Assembly (NCBI GenBank): GCA_009835395.1
Contig: VXXM01000060.1
Coordinates: 1 to 52,939 of the forward strand
Reading direction: 5' to 3'
Length of the DNA: 52,939 nucleotides
Source: Acidimicrobiia bacterium
GTDB taxonomy: Bacteria; Actinomycetota; Acidimicrobiia; Acidimicrobiales; CATQHL01
A model generated the notes under the pieces. It had not been told where the DNA came from. It did no database searches and was given only the letters and a program-made list of their open reading frames with translations. Of the stretch, positions 27,329 through 35,971 are shown piece after piece. The position numbers were made by a program, and so were the translations under genes. Position 1 is the first letter of the stretch, and each line of letters begins with the position of its first letter.

Positions 27329-28315
27329 GTGCGCGACGGGACCGGCCAGGCGGCGCAGCGCCCAGGCGGCGCCGGCGTACTGGGGTGGGCCGGCGACGGC
27401 CTGCGGGGATTCTGCATCGGGGTGGCCGATCTGGTGCCCGGGGTTTCGGGCAGCACGGTGGCGGTGCTGCTCGGCGTCTACGAGCGGCTCCTGGCGGCAG
27501 TGAGGAGCGTCGCCGGTGCCCTGGCGCGCCTGCTGCGCGGCGACCCGCGCGGGGCCGTGCGGCGGTTGCGCCGGATCGACTGGGCACTCGTGGCGCCGGT
27601 GGCCGTCGGCGCTGCCGTGGCGCTGGCGGCGCTGGCACGTGCCGTCGACTGGCTGCTGACGAACCGCCCCGAACCCACTGCCGGCGCCTTCTGGGGGCTG
27701 GTGTGCGCCGCCGTGCTGGTTGCGGCCGGCCAGGTGCGCGCCTGGCGAGTCTCCCTCGGGCTGCTGACGGTGGCCGTGGCCACCCTCGGCGCCTGGCTCT
27801 TCGGGCTCAGCGCCACGCCCGTGGCGGAGCCGGTCACGATCGTCTGGCTCGGGGCGGGCGCGCTCGGCATCTGCGCCATGATCCTGCCGGGAGTCTCCGG
27901 TGCGTTCGTCCTGCTGATCATCGGGCTGTACGCCTCCTTCGTCGACGCGCTCGGCAACCGCGACTGGGCGCCGATCGGGCTGTTCGCGGCGGGCGCGCTG
28001 GCGGGAGCCCTGGTGTTCGCATCGTTGCTGAGCAGGCTTCTCACCAGGTATCACGACGCCGTGATGGCGACGATGGTCGGCTTGATGCTGGGCTCGCTGC
28101 GCGTGTTGTGGCCCTGGCCGAACGGCGTCGGACACCTCGGCGGCCCAGGTGAGGTGGTCAGTGGGACCGGTCTCGAGTGGCCCGATCGCGACGAGGTGCT
28201 CTGGCCGGTGGTCTGCGCCGTCGCGGCGTTCGCCCTGGCGCTCGCGGCCTCCCGATCCGCGAACCGCGCGACCGCCGGAACGGGCCGGCAAGACGGTTTA
28301 CTGGAGGCACCCTGA
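27329..28315 (+). CDS. DUF368 membrane protein (PopT-like undecaprenyl-phosphate translocase)
   Basis: 328 residues with about eight to nine membrane helices. Two copies of the family signature are present, GVADLVPGVSGSTVAVLLGVYERL near 31-54 and MILPGVSGAFVLLIIGLY near 187-204, related by an internal repeat. DUF368 proteins (PopT in Staphylococcus and Vibrio) recycle undecaprenyl phosphate across the membrane for cell-wall synthesis. The gene starts 13 bases after sdhB, so it may be read with the sdh operon. GTG start without a strong ribosome binding site. Confidence 0.88.
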   Translation: MRDGTGQAAQRPGGAGVLGWAGDGLRGFCIGVADLVPGVSGSTVAVLLGVYERLLAAVRSVAGALARLLRGDPRGAVRRLRRIDWALVAPVAVGAAVALAALARAVDWLLTNRPEPTAGAFWGLVCAAVLVAAGQVRAWRVSLGLLTVAVATLGAWLFGLSATPVAEPVTIVWLGAGALGICAMILPGVSGAFVLLIIGLYASFVDALGNRDWAPIGLFAAGALAGALVFASLLSRLLTRYHDAVMATMVGLMLGSLRVLWPWPNGVGHLGGPGEVVSGTGLEWPDRDEVLWPVVCAVAAFALALAASRSANRATAGTGRQDGLLEAP

Positions 28316-28363
28316 TAGCTACCACAGGACGCCACCACCCCCAGCGTCCCTCGGAGGTCACTC

Positions 28364-28960
28364 GTGAGTAACCCGGCGACCGTTCACCTGCCCCCGCTCC
28401 CCTACCCGGAGGACGCGCTCGCCCCGCACATCAGCGCCGACACCGTGGCGTTGCACTACGGCAAGCACCACGCCGGCTACGTGGCCAACGTGAACCGGTT
28501 GGTGGCCGGGACCCCCAGAGAGGGAGCCCCGCTGGAAGACCTCATCGTCACCACCACGGGGGGCCTGTTCAACAACTCTGCCCAGGTCTGGAACCACACG
28601 TTCTACTGGCGCTCCATGCACCCCGAAGGCGGCGGCGACCCCGGCGGCCACCTGCGCGCCGCCATCGAGGACGGCTTCGGATCGGTCGACGGGTTCCGCA
28701 AGCAGTTCGCCGACGCCGCCTGCGGTCACTTCGGCTCGGGCTGGGTGTGGCTGGTGGCGGGCGGCGACGACCTGGAGGTCATGGCGACGGCGAACGCCGA
28801 CCTCCCCCAGCGCCACGATCGGACGCCGCTGCTGACCATCGACGTCTGGGAGCACGCCTACTACCTGGACTACCGCAACGCCCGCCCTGCCTACGTGGAT
28901 CGCTGGATCGACAACCTCGTGAACTGGGACTTCGCCGCAGCGAACCTGGCAGCCCTCTGA
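28364..28960 (+). CDS. sodB: Iron-type superoxide dismutase
   Basis: 198 residues, GTG start with GGAGG 5 bases upstream. Metal ligands are seen in YGKHHAGYV (near 33), WNHTFYW (near 80) and DVWEHAYYLDYRN (near 165). FNNSAQVWNHTFYW has the Gln placement of Fe-dependent enzymes. Cytoplasmic, no signal peptide. Neighbour of the respiratory sdh genes, a source of superoxide. Confidence 0.94.
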   Translation: MSNPATVHLPPLPYPEDALAPHISADTVALHYGKHHAGYVANVNRLVAGTPREGAPLEDLIVTTTGGLFNNSAQVWNHTFYWRSMHPEGGGDPGGHLRAAIEDGFGSVDGFRKQFADAACGHFGSGWVWLVAGGDDLEVMATANADLPQRHDRTPLLTIDVWEHAYYLDYRNARPAYVDRWIDNLVNWDFAAANLAAL

Positions 28961-28995
28961 ACGCACCGCCGCCCCAGGAACGAGGTCCGTTCTCC

Positions 28996-29379
28996 GTGGT
29001 CAGGTTCCTCAGCCCCGAGTGGGTGGCAGCGGCCACCGACGCGCTGCAGAGCGCCGGGGTGACCACCGACGGCGGACCACCGCTCGTCATCCAGCAAGTC
29101 GTGGAGCACCCCGACGGCATCCGCAGCACGTACCGGATCCGACTCGACGCGGACGGGGCCGAGGCACTGGGCGGGTTCTCCGGCGACGCCACGGTCGTCT
29201 ACCGGCAGAGCTACGAGGTGGCGAGCGGCATCGCCGGTGGAGAGCTCGACGCCCACGTGGAGTTCCTGATGGGTCGGGTCGTCGTCTCCGGCGACACCAA
29301 GGCCCTTGTCGGCCATCGCGCCGCACTCGAGAGGCTCAGCACGGCGCTCACCGGCCTCCGGGAGATCACCGACTTCTAG
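28996..29379 (+). CDS. SCP2-like sterol/lipid-binding domain protein
   Basis: 127 residues from GTG 28996. FLSPEWVAAATDAL at the N-terminus and the pattern RIRLDADGAEALGG, VVYRQSYEVASGIAGGELDAHVEFLMGRVVVSGDTKAL fit the SCP2 fold (PF02036), a small lipid-binding pocket domain. It may carry a fatty acyl or isoprenoid ligand. It follows sodB by 35 bases and converges on mdh. The start is uncertain because no strong ribosome binding site is present. Confidence 0.75.
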   Translation: MVRFLSPEWVAAATDALQSAGVTTDGGPPLVIQQVVEHPDGIRSTYRIRLDADGAEALGGFSGDATVVYRQSYEVASGIAGGELDAHVEFLMGRVVVSGDTKALVGHRAALERLSTALTGLREITDF

Positions 29380-29403
29380 CCCGGCGGGGGCCGGACCGAT
29401 GCC

Positions 29404-30414
29404 TCAGCCGATGAGGCCCAGTTCGGTCACCGTGTCCCGCTCGGCGGCAAGTTCGGCGACCGAGGCGTCGATCCGGCGGCGGCTGAAGGCGTTGTGCTCG
29501 AGACCCCGCACGATCTGCCAACTCGTGCCGTCGCTGGTGCACGGGAAGGAACTGATCAGACCCTCGGGCACGCCGTAGCCGCCGTCGGAGGGCAGCGCGA
29601 CGCTGACCCAGTCGCCGGCGGGTGTGCCTGCCGCCCAGTCCCTGACGTGGTCGATGGCGGCGTTGGCGGCCGAGGCGGCCGACGACGCCCCTCGGGCCTC
29701 GATAATGGCGGCGCCGCGCTGCTGCACGGTGGGGATGAAGTCGCGCTCGAGCCAGTCCTGGTCGTCGACCACCTCGCTCGCCGGCCGGTCGCCGATGCGA
29801 CAGTGGAAGATGTCGGGATACTGCGTGGCCGAGTGGTTGCCCCAGATCGTCATGCAACCGATGTCAGCGACGCCGGCACCTATCCGGCCGGCCAGTTGCG
29901 CGATGGCGCGGTTGTGGTCGAGCCTTGTCATCGCCGTGAAGCGCTCGGGCGGGATCCCGGGGGCGTTGCGCTGCGCGATGAGGCAGTTGGTGTTGGCGGG
30001 GTTGCCCACCACGAGGACGCGGATGTCCTCGGCGGCCTGCGCCGCCAGGGCCGCACCCTGGCGGGTGAAGATGCCGCCGTTGGCCTCAAGCAGGTCCTTG
30101 CGTTCCATGCCCTTGGTGCGGGGCCGGCTGCCGACCAGCAGCGCCCAGGAGGCTCCCGCGAAGGCCGTCTCGGGCTCGTCGGACAACTCCATGCCGGCCA
30201 GCAGGCCGAACGCGCAGTCGTCCAGTTCCATGGCGACGCCCTCGAGGGCGCCCATGGCCGGAGGGATCTCCAGCATCTGCAGGAAGATCGGCACCTCGGG
30301 GCCGAGCAGCTGCCCGGAGGCGATGCGGAACACCAGGCTGTAGCCGATCTGGCCGGCGGCGCCGGTGACGGCCACCCGCACGGGCGCGGGATTCTGCGTT
30401 GCAGTGTCGCTCAT
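29404..30414 (-). CDS. mdh: Malate dehydrogenase
   Basis: 336 residues. NAD-binding [16 protein letters not shown] near 17, substrate Arg residues in [14 protein letters not shown] near 97-110, NPANTN near 137, the RLDHNRA segment near 167 and catalytic His in [11 protein letters not shown] near 195 identify the cytosolic-type malate dehydrogenase, which interconverts malate and oxaloacetate. Last gene of the msrA-folD-icd-mdh run, 23 bases after icd. Confidence 0.95.
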   Translation of the reverse strand: MSDTATQNPAPVRVAVTGAAGQIGYSLVFRIASGQLLGPEVPIFLQMLEIPPAMGALEGVAMELDDCAFGLLAGMELSDEPETAFAGASWALLVGSRPRTKGMERKDLLEANGGIFTRQGAALAAQAAEDIRVLVVGNPANTNCLIAQRNAPGIPPERFTAMTRLDHNRAIAQLAGRIGAGVADIGCMTIWGNHSATQYPDIFHCRIGDRPASEVVDDQDWLERDFIPTVQQRGAAIIEARGASSAASAANAAIDHVRDWAAGTPAGDWVSVALPSDGGYGVPEGLISSFPCTSDGTSWQIVRGLEHNAFSRRRIDASVAELAAERDTVTELGLIG

Positions 30415-30437
30415 GTCGGTCTCCGTCGTCGCCGCGG

Positions 30438-31658
30438 TCAGAGCCGGTCGATGATCGCCTGGGCGAACTCCGAGCAGCGCACCTCGGTGGCGCCCTCCAT
30501 CAGCCGGGCGAAGTCGTAGGTCACGATCCCCGCCGCGATGGTCTCCTCCATGGCGGCGACGATCGCATCGGCGGCCGCGTCCCAGCCCAGGTGCTCGAAC
30601 ATCATCACGCCCGAGAGGAGCACCGACGACGGGTTCACCTTGTCCTGGCCGGCGTACTTGGGGGCTGTGCCGTGCGTGGCCTCGAAGACACCGTGGCCGG
30701 TGACATAGTTGATGTTCCCGCCGGGGGCGATGCCGATGCCCCCGACCTGCGCGGCCAGGGCGTCGGACAGGTAGTCGCCGTTGAGGTTCATCGTGGCGAT
30801 CACATCGAACTCGGCCGGGCGGGTCAGCACCTGCTGGAGGGCGATGTCGGCGATGGTGTCGCTGACGAGGATCCGCCCGCCGGGATCACCCCCGCAGTCG
30901 TCCCATCCCACCGCCACCTCGGCGAACTCCTCCCGCACCAATTCGTATCCCCAGTTGCGGAAGGCACCCTCGGTGAACTTCATGATGTTGCCCTTGTGCA
31001 CGAACGTGACACGCGAGCGCTTGCGGGCCACGGCGTAGTTCAGGGCGGCGCGCTGCAGGCGCTGCGAGCCCGTGCGCGACACCGGCTTGATGCCGATCCC
31101 GCTGTCGGCACGCAGCTCCCGCCCGAACACCTCCCGAACCATCTCCCGGATTCGATCGGCCTCCGGCGAATGGGCCTCGGCCTCGATGCCGGCGTAGATG
31201 TCCTCGGTGTTCTCCCGGAAGATGACCATGTCCACCGCTTCGGGGTTGCGCACCGGTGACGGCACACCCCGGAACCAGCGCACCGGGCGCAGGCAGACGT
31301 ACAGGTCGAGCAACTGGCGGATGGCGACGTTCAGGCTGCGGAACCCGCCGCCCACCGGCGTCGTGAGCGGGCCCTTGATGCCGATGAGATAGTCCCGGAA
31401 GGCGTCGACGGTCTCGGTCGGCAGCCATTCGCCGGTCTCGTTGAAGGCCTTCTCGCCGGCCAGCACCTCCATCCACTGGACCCGCTTGCCGAAGCGGGCC
31501 GCGGCCGCGTCGAGCACGGCCCGGGCCGCCGGCCAGATGTCCACCCCGGTGCCGTCGCCCTCGACGTAGGGGATGATCGGCACGTCGGGGACCCGCAACA
31601 CGCCGTCGCCGCCGATGGCGATTCGTGCCGCGGCTGTCGTTCCGGTGGCGTCTCGCAT
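30438..31658 (-). CDS. icd: NADP-dependent isocitrate dehydrogenase
   Basis: 406 residues from ATG 31658, chosen because it gives the family's N-terminal length; an ATG at 31679 is possible. [27 protein letters not shown] near 95-120 holds the isocitrate-binding Ser and Arg residues, [13 protein letters not shown] near 148, catalytic Tyr/Lys region [13 protein letters not shown] near 225, and [15 protein letters not shown] near 335, whose Lys-Tyr pair marks NADP specificity (E. coli-like type). TCA-cycle partner of mdh next door. Confidence 0.95.
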   Translation of the reverse strand: MRDATGTTAAARIAIGGDGVLRVPDVPIIPYVEGDGTGVDIWPAARAVLDAAAARFGKRVQWMEVLAGEKAFNETGEWLPTETVDAFRDYLIGIKGPLTTPVGGGFRSLNVAIRQLLDLYVCLRPVRWFRGVPSPVRNPEAVDMVIFRENTEDIYAGIEAEAHSPEADRIREMVREVFGRELRADSGIGIKPVSRTGSQRLQRAALNYAVARKRSRVTFVHKGNIMKFTEGAFRNWGYELVREEFAEVAVGWDDCGGDPGGRILVSDTIADIALQQVLTRPAEFDVIATMNLNGDYLSDALAAQVGGIGIAPGGNINYVTGHGVFEATHGTAPKYAGQDKVNPSSVLLSGVMMFEHLGWDAAADAIVAAMEETIAAGIVTYDFARLMEGATEVRCSEFAQAIIDRL

Positions 31659-31707
31659 GGCGGTGCAGCCTACGGGCATCCCCCCAGCGCCACGCCGGCC
31701 GGACGCG

Positions 31708-32565
31708 TCAGTTCGCTGCGCCCTCGGCGGCGGCCACGGTGTTGCGCAGCAGCATCGCCCGGGTCATGGGTCCGACACCGCCGATGCGGGGCGAGAGCCA
31801 TCCCGCCACCTCGGCCACACCGTCGTCCACGTCCGACTGCAGCCGGCGTCCCGAGAACGAGACACCGGCGGCGACCACCGCGGCTCCGGGCTTCACCATG
31901 TCGGCGGTGATGAGCCCCGGCGACCCCGCCGCCGCGATCAGGATGTCCGCCCGGCGTGTGTGGGTCGCCAGGTCCGCCACGCCGGTGTGCACGACGGTGA
32001 CCGCAGCGTTGGCGCCGGGGCGCTTCAGAGTCAACAGGTTGGCCAGGGGCCGTCCGATGGTGAGCCCGCGGCCCACGATGACGACGTGTGCGCCCTTGAT
32101 CGGGATGTCGTAGGCCTCGAGCATGTACTGGATTCCCGCCGGGGTGCACGCCAGCGGCGCCTCGATGCCCTGCACCAGCTTGCCCAGGTTCACCGGGTGC
32201 AGCCCGTCCACGTCCTTGGCCGGGTGCACGCGCAGCAGGGCGGCCTCGTAGTCGAGGTGGCCGGGGAACGGGTACTGCATCAGGTAGGCGTGCACGGCGT
32301 CGTCGGCATTGAAGCGGTCCACGACGCCGTCGACATCGGCCTGGGTGGCATCGGCGGGCAGGTGGACGTGGCGGGATTCCATGCCCAGCTCGGTGCAGTC
32401 CCGGTGCTTCATGGCGACGTAGTTGGCCGAGGGACCGTCGTCGCCCACCAGCACGGTTCCCAGCCCCGGTGTCACACCCCGGCGCGCCAGCGCGTCGATG
32501 CGACCGCGCAGCTGCTCGCGGATCTCGCCGGCGAGACGTTCGCCGTCGAGGTTGACAGCGCTCAC
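31708..32565 (-). CDS. folD: Bifunctional methylenetetrahydrofolate dehydrogenase/cyclohydrolase FolD
   Basis: 285 residues from GTG 32565; the longer open frame runs into msr[18 protein letters not shown] near 47-63 has the catalytic Lys; [11 protein letters not shown] near 92; [13 protein letters not shown] near 118; dinucleotide-binding [15 protein letters not shown] near 165 and [15 protein letters not shown] near 262. It makes 10-formyl-THF from 5,10-methylene-THF using NADP. NADPH supply by the adjacent icd fits, but that link is inference. Confidence 0.94.
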   Translation of the reverse strand: MSAVNLDGERLAGEIREQLRGRIDALARRGVTPGLGTVLVGDDGPSANYVAMKHRDCTELGMESRHVHLPADATQADVDGVVDRFNADDAVHAYLMQYPFPGHLDYEAALLRVHPAKDVDGLHPVNLGKLVQGIEAPLACTPAGIQYMLEAYDIPIKGAHVVIVGRGLTIGRPLANLLTLKRPGANAAVTVVHTGVADLATHTRRADILIAAAGSPGLITADMVKPGAAVVAAGVSFSGRRLQSDVDDGVAEVAGWLSPRIGGVGPMTRAMLLRNTVAAAEGAAN

Positions 32566-32605
32566 GGGATCGGCCGGAGAGATGCGTCGGAGAGATCCGG
32601 CCGGC

Positions 32606-33304
32606 TCACCGGGCGGCTGCCTCGGCGCCGGCAACCGGCGTTCCGGGGCAATGCTGTGCCTCTTGGCCTTCCGGCAGGGCCACGCCGGTTCCGCCGATGC
32701 CGCAATAGCCCCAAGGGTTCTTGGCCAGGTATTGCTGGTGATAGTCCTCGGCAAAGTAGAAGGGTGGCGCGGGTGCGATCTCGGTGGTGATCCGGCCGTG
32801 GCCGGCGGCGGCCAGCACGGGGCCGTACCGCTCCTGCGACCGCTCCGCTGCCTGTCGCTGGCTGTCGTCGGCGGTGTAGATGGCCGAGCGGTACTGGGTG
32901 CCCACGTCGTTTCCCTGGCGCATGCCCTGGGTGGGATTGTGGCCCTCCCAGAAGATCCGCAACATGGCGTCGAGGTCGGTCGCCGCGGGATCGAACACCA
33001 CCAGCACCACCTCGGTGTGGCCGGTTCTCCCTGAGCACACCTCCTCGTAGGTGGGGTTCGGGGTCCCGCCCCCGGCGTAGCCGACCGCCGTCGTGTAGAC
33101 ACCCTCGGCCTGCCAGAACAGGCGCTCGGCCCCCCAGAAGCAGCCCATCCCCACGATCAGGGTCTGCATCTGCGGCGGGAAGGGCGGCTGCGTGGGAGTC
33201 CCCAGCACGGCATGAGTGGCGGCCACCGGCATGGCCCGGGAGCGGCCGGGCAGCAGCTCCTCGGTGGTGGGCATTCGCGTCTTGTCCCTACCGAACGGTG
33301 CCAT
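32606..33304 (-). CDS. msrA: Peptide methionine sulfoxide reductase MsrA
   Basis: 232 residues from ATG 33304 with GGGAGG upstream. The catalytic GCFWG motif is near residue 54, [26 protein letters not shown] near 75-100 and EDYHQQYL near 190 are family signatures, and [10 protein letters not shown] near 203 plus a distal Cys can resolve the sulfenic acid. It repairs oxidised methionine. First gene of the msrA-folD-icd-mdh set. An upstream extension to 33448 is not needed. Confidence 0.94.
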   Translation of the reverse strand: MAPFGRDKTRMPTTEELLPGRSRAMPVAATHAVLGTPTQPPFPPQMQTLIVGMGCFWGAERLFWQAEGVYTTAVGYAGGGTPNPTYEEVCSGRTGHTEVVLVVFDPAATDLDAMLRIFWEGHNPTQGMRQGNDVGTQYRSAIYTADDSQRQAAERSQERYGPVLAAAGHGRITTEIAPAPPFYFAEDYHQQYLAKNPWGYCGIGGTGVALPEGQEAQHCPGTPVAGAEAAAR

Positions 33305-33438
33305 CGGCCTCCCCTGTCTCTGTTGGCTCCGGGCTGGACTCAGGACCGGACCTGTTCGCTTCATCGCCTCGTCGCGCAGTCTCGCGCGCCCGAAGCTCCT
33401 GCCGGTCGCGGCCGCGTGCGGCCCGTCGCCGGGGCCTC

Positions 33439-33475
33439 TTGCGGACACAATGTGCGACCACTAGTGTGGGGAGCC
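33439..33475 (+). promoter_or_regulatory. Promoter-like element with no gene downstream
   Basis: TTGCGG (33439-33444) and TAGTGT (33462-33467) are separated by exactly 17 bases, a good sigma-70-type arrangement on the plus strand. The genes on both sides are on the minus strand, so the element does not serve an annotated gene. A strong terminator lies about 20-55 bases after the predicted start near 33474. Confidence 0.4.
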
Positions 33476-33535
33476 ACCATCACCGCCCTGAGCAGCGGAC
33501 CGGCCCTTCTTCGCCGGTCCGCTGCTCTTCTTTTC
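33474..33535 (+). ncRNA. Candidate small RNA of about 60 bases
   Basis: The stretch between the promoter-like element (-10 at 33462-33467) and the T-rich tail of the terminator (to about 33535) contains no ORF and is bounded like an independent transcription unit. The 3' half is the terminator hairpin, leaving about 17 free bases at the 5' end. It does not resemble 6C RNA or other families I know. Expression is not shown by sequence alone. Confidence 0.35.
33491..33535 (+). terminator. Strong intrinsic terminator, plus-strand orientation
   Basis: 14-base arms (33491-33504 and 33513-33526) pair perfectly around an 8-base loop, followed by CTTCTTTTCC on the plus strand. No T-run follows on the minus strand, so it is oriented for rightward transcription although no plus-strand gene precedes it. 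It could still insulate msrA from antisense reading. Confidence 0.75.
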
Positions 33536-33561
33536 CGGCCGGGCGCGGCACCGCGACCCTC

Positions 33562-34251
33562 TCAGGCGTCGCCACCCCAGCTGGACTCGCGCACCCAGCG
33601 GTAGACGGCGGCGAAATCCTGGTTCACCTTCTCCGGAACGCTGCCGGGGGTGCCGAGCAGCCTGGCTCCCCAGACGATGTGGGCGGTGCGTTCCACGACG
33701 AGGGCGGCGTGCAGGGCGTCGGCCGGATCGCGCCCCACCGTCACCAGCCCGTGGTTGGCCATCAGCACGGCGCTGCGTTCGCCGAGCGCCCCCGCCACGG
33801 CTTCGCCGAGTTCGTCGCTCCCGGTGAGGTGGTAGTCACAGATCTCCACGTCGCCGCCGATGTAGATCACGACCTCCTCGATGGCGGCCGGAATCGACTG
33901 GCGGGCCACCGCGAACATGGAGGCGTACAGCGGATGGCAGTGGACCACGCCGCCCACCTCGGCCCATTGCCGGTAGCAGGACAGGTGCAGCGCCTTCTCG
34001 CTGGAGGGATGGCCGTCGCCGGCCACCGCACCGCCGTCGGCGTCCACGAAGACCAGATCGGAGGTTCGCATCGCCTCGTAGCCCAGCGACGACGGGGTGA
34101 GGCAGAACGTGCCGTCGCCGACACGCCCCGACACGTTGCCGGCGGTGCCCTCCACCAGCCCCTTGGCGTACATGGCCTGCGCCGCCTCCAGCACGGCCCG
34201 GGCCGCTTCCTGGCGGGCCCGGCTGGGTGCGGCGCGGTCTTCGGCGTTCAC
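33562..34251 (-). CDS. Class II aldolase/adducin family protein (fuculose-phosphate-aldolase-like)
   Basis: 229 residues. GLVEGTAGNVSGRVGDG near 31-47 is the phosphate-binding loop, PSSEKALHLSCYR near 82 has the catalytic-type Glu, HCHPLYASM near 104 and MANHGLVTVG near 162 provide the three zinc His ligands. Members split sugar-1-phosphates into DHAP and an aldehyde. The GTG overlaps the stop of the upstream dehydrogenase. Last gene of the deoC operon; acetaldehyde or lactaldehyde production would fit the aldehyde dehydrogenases in the same operon (inference). Confidence 0.88.
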   Translation of the reverse strand: MNAEDRAAPSRARQEAARAVLEAAQAMYAKGLVEGTAGNVSGRVGDGTFCLTPSSLGYEAMRTSDLVFVDADGGAVAGDGHPSSEKALHLSCYRQWAEVGGVVHCHPLYASMFAVARQSIPAAIEEVVIYIGGDVEICDYHLTGSDELGEAVAGALGERSAVLMANHGLVTVGRDPADALHAALVVERTAHIVWGARLLGTPGSVPEKVNQDFAAVYRWVRESSWGGDA

Positions 34252-35234
34252 GAGAGGACCTCCGGGTTGGCGATGTGGGCGGGCCGCTCACCGTCGAGCA
34301 GTCGCTGCAGGTCGGCGGCGACCATCGAAGCCTGCACCTGCTCGGTGCGGTAGCTGGCCCCGCCGATGTGCGGCGTCAGCACCACGTCGTCGCGCTCGCA
34401 CAGTGGATGGCCCTCGGGCAGTTGCTCGCCGTCGAAGTGGTCGAGCCCGCAGCCGCCGAGGTGCCCGGACTCGAGCGCGGCCACGAGGGCGTCCAGGTCG
34501 TGCAGCGCCGCCCGGGCCGTGTTGAGATAGACGGCTCCGGGTCGCATAGCGGCGAACTGCTGCGCGCCCATCATGTGGGCGGTCTCGGCGCTGGGCGGGG
34601 CGTGCATCGACACGATGTCGGCGGTTGCCAGCAGGTCCTCGAGGCTGTGCCGCGCCTCGCTGACATATGGGTCGTGGGCGATCACCTCGAGGCCCAGCCC
34701 TTCCATCCGACGGCGCACCGCCCGGCCGACCGCGCCAAGGCCCACGATCCCGAAGGTCTGCCCCGCCAGGAGTTCGCTCCGGTAGCGCTGGTAGGGCAGC
34801 GTCTCGGTGAAGACCCGCCCGGTGCGCACGTCGCGATCGGCGGGGACCACTCGCCGGTTCACGGCGAACAGCAACGCAACGGTGAGTTCGGCCACGGCGT
34901 CGGCGTTGCGACCGGGCGTGTACAGGACGGGAATGCCGGCGGCCGTGGCGGCGGCCACATCCACGTTGGACGGCTCGCCGCGGGTGGCCACGATGGCGCG
35001 CAGCGGGAGGTCCATCACCTCCCCGGAGCAGAAGTCGGCCTCGCAGATCAGCAGGTCGGCTCCCACCTCGGCGAGCCGCTTCGCCAGTCGGGGCGGGTCG
35101 TAGAGGCGGATCGGGACGTAGTCCAGCCACGGCTCGTAGACCACGTCGGCCATGTCTTGCAGCGCCTCGAACCCCGGCCCGCGCAGCGGAGCGGTCACGA
35201 ACGCCCGCGGCCGGGTACCGCCTCGCTCAGACAT
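34248..35234 (-). CDS. D-isomer-specific 2-hydroxyacid dehydrogenase
   Basis: 328 residues. NAD-binding GIVGLGAVGRAVRRRM near 144-159, the RGEPSNVD region near 85 (substrate Arg), LNTARAALHD near 220 with the second catalytic Arg, and HIGGASYRTEQ near 288 with the catalytic His are characteristic of SerA/VanH-type enzymes. No ACT domain, so it is not a full phosphoglycerate dehydrogenase. It overlaps the genes on both sides (8 bases with the deoxynucleotidase, GTGA with the aldolase). Confidence 0.9.
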   Translation of the reverse strand: MSERGGTRPRAFVTAPLRGPGFEALQDMADVVYEPWLDYVPIRLYDPPRLAKRLAEVGADLLICEADFCSGEVMDLPLRAIVATRGEPSNVDVAAATAAGIPVLYTPGRNADAVAELTVALLFAVNRRVVPADRDVRTGRVFTETLPYQRYRSELLAGQTFGIVGLGAVGRAVRRRMEGLGLEVIAHDPYVSEARHSLEDLLATADIVSMHAPPSAETAHMMGAQQFAAMRPGAVYLNTARAALHDLDALVAALESGHLGGCGLDHFDGEQLPEGHPLCERDDVVLTPHIGGASYRTEQVQASMVAADLQRLLDGERPAHIANPEVLS

Positions 35235-35913
35235 CGTCCCCGGCGGCCCGCTCCGGGTGGCGGTAGAGGCGGCGGGCCAGGCGGTCGGCTCCGGGGTCGA
35301 TGCCGGGGAGTTGCATCGGGTAGCTGCCGGTGCGCTCGACCACGAGGTCGCGCACCAGCTCCTCCACCTCGCCCCAGTCCGCGGCCCGGGGGTCCGGCAG
35401 GTGGCGGTTGTAGGGCTGGTCGAACACGATGGCGGTCTGGCCCGCGGCGCGCAGGTCCTCGATCTGATGGGGGGCGTCGTCCACGAAGGCGTCAGCGTTC
35501 ACCGACGATTTGGCGGCGATGAAGCAGAGGTCGCGGTAGGGGATCCTGGCGGTGTCGAGCCACTCGGCGGTGTCGCCGGCGGTCACGGCGTGACCCCAGT
35601 TCACGTAGAGCCTGTGCGTCACGATGCGGATCCAGACCCCGGCGTCGGACAGCCGCCACAGCGCCTCGGCCGCGCCCGGGATCAGGTCCATGTGCCGCAG
35701 CATGTGGCGTTCCAGGACGGCGTGGCGGTGCAGCTCGTCGAACTCCTCGGGGGTCTGGATCCCCCACTCCTTGCATCCCCAGGAGACGTCCCGCGTCAGT
35801 GACTCGGCGGGCACGCCCAACCTCTCAGCCACGATTCGCCGGAACGTGCCGATGTAGTCGCCGCATACACCGTCGAGGTCCACGCCGAGCACGAAGCGCT
35901 CGCCGTCGCTCAT
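35227..35913 (-). CDS. 5'(3')-deoxyribonucleotidase-like HAD phosphatase
   Basis: 228 residues from ATG 35913. The motif VDLDGVCGDY near 10-19 contains the nucleophile Asp and general acid Asp of HAD phosphatases; IVTHR near 98 is motif II; AFVDDAPHQIEDL near 148 is the acidic motif IV. Overall order fits the NT5C deoxynucleotidase family (PF06941). It would dephosphorylate deoxynucleoside monophosphates, feeding the DeoC route in the same operon. It is 58 bases after the short aldehyde dehydrogenase. Confidence 0.82.
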   Translation of the reverse strand: MSDGERFVLGVDLDGVCGDYIGTFRRIVAERLGVPAESLTRDVSWGCKEWGIQTPEEFDELHRHAVLERHMLRHMDLIPGAAEALWRLSDAGVWIRIVTHRLYVNWGHAVTAGDTAEWLDTARIPYRDLCFIAAKSSVNADAFVDDAPHQIEDLRAAGQTAIVFDQPYNRHLPDPRAADWGEVEELVRDLVVERTGSYPMQLPGIDPGADRLARRLYRHPERAAGDDV

Positions 35914-35971
35914 CGCGGCGACACCTCGGGACGCGCCGGACCCGACGGCGACATCATGCGCACGGGTCGGC

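Noticed and set aside
28327-28349. Short hairpin after the DUF368 gene as terminator
   Set aside because: The stem is only 6 bp with an 11-base loop and no T-run; the sodB ribosome binding site follows at once.
33474-33535. 6C RNA or another known RNA family
   Set aside because: The hairpin loop has no run of six cytosines and there is only one hairpin; no known family fits, so it is left as a candidate.
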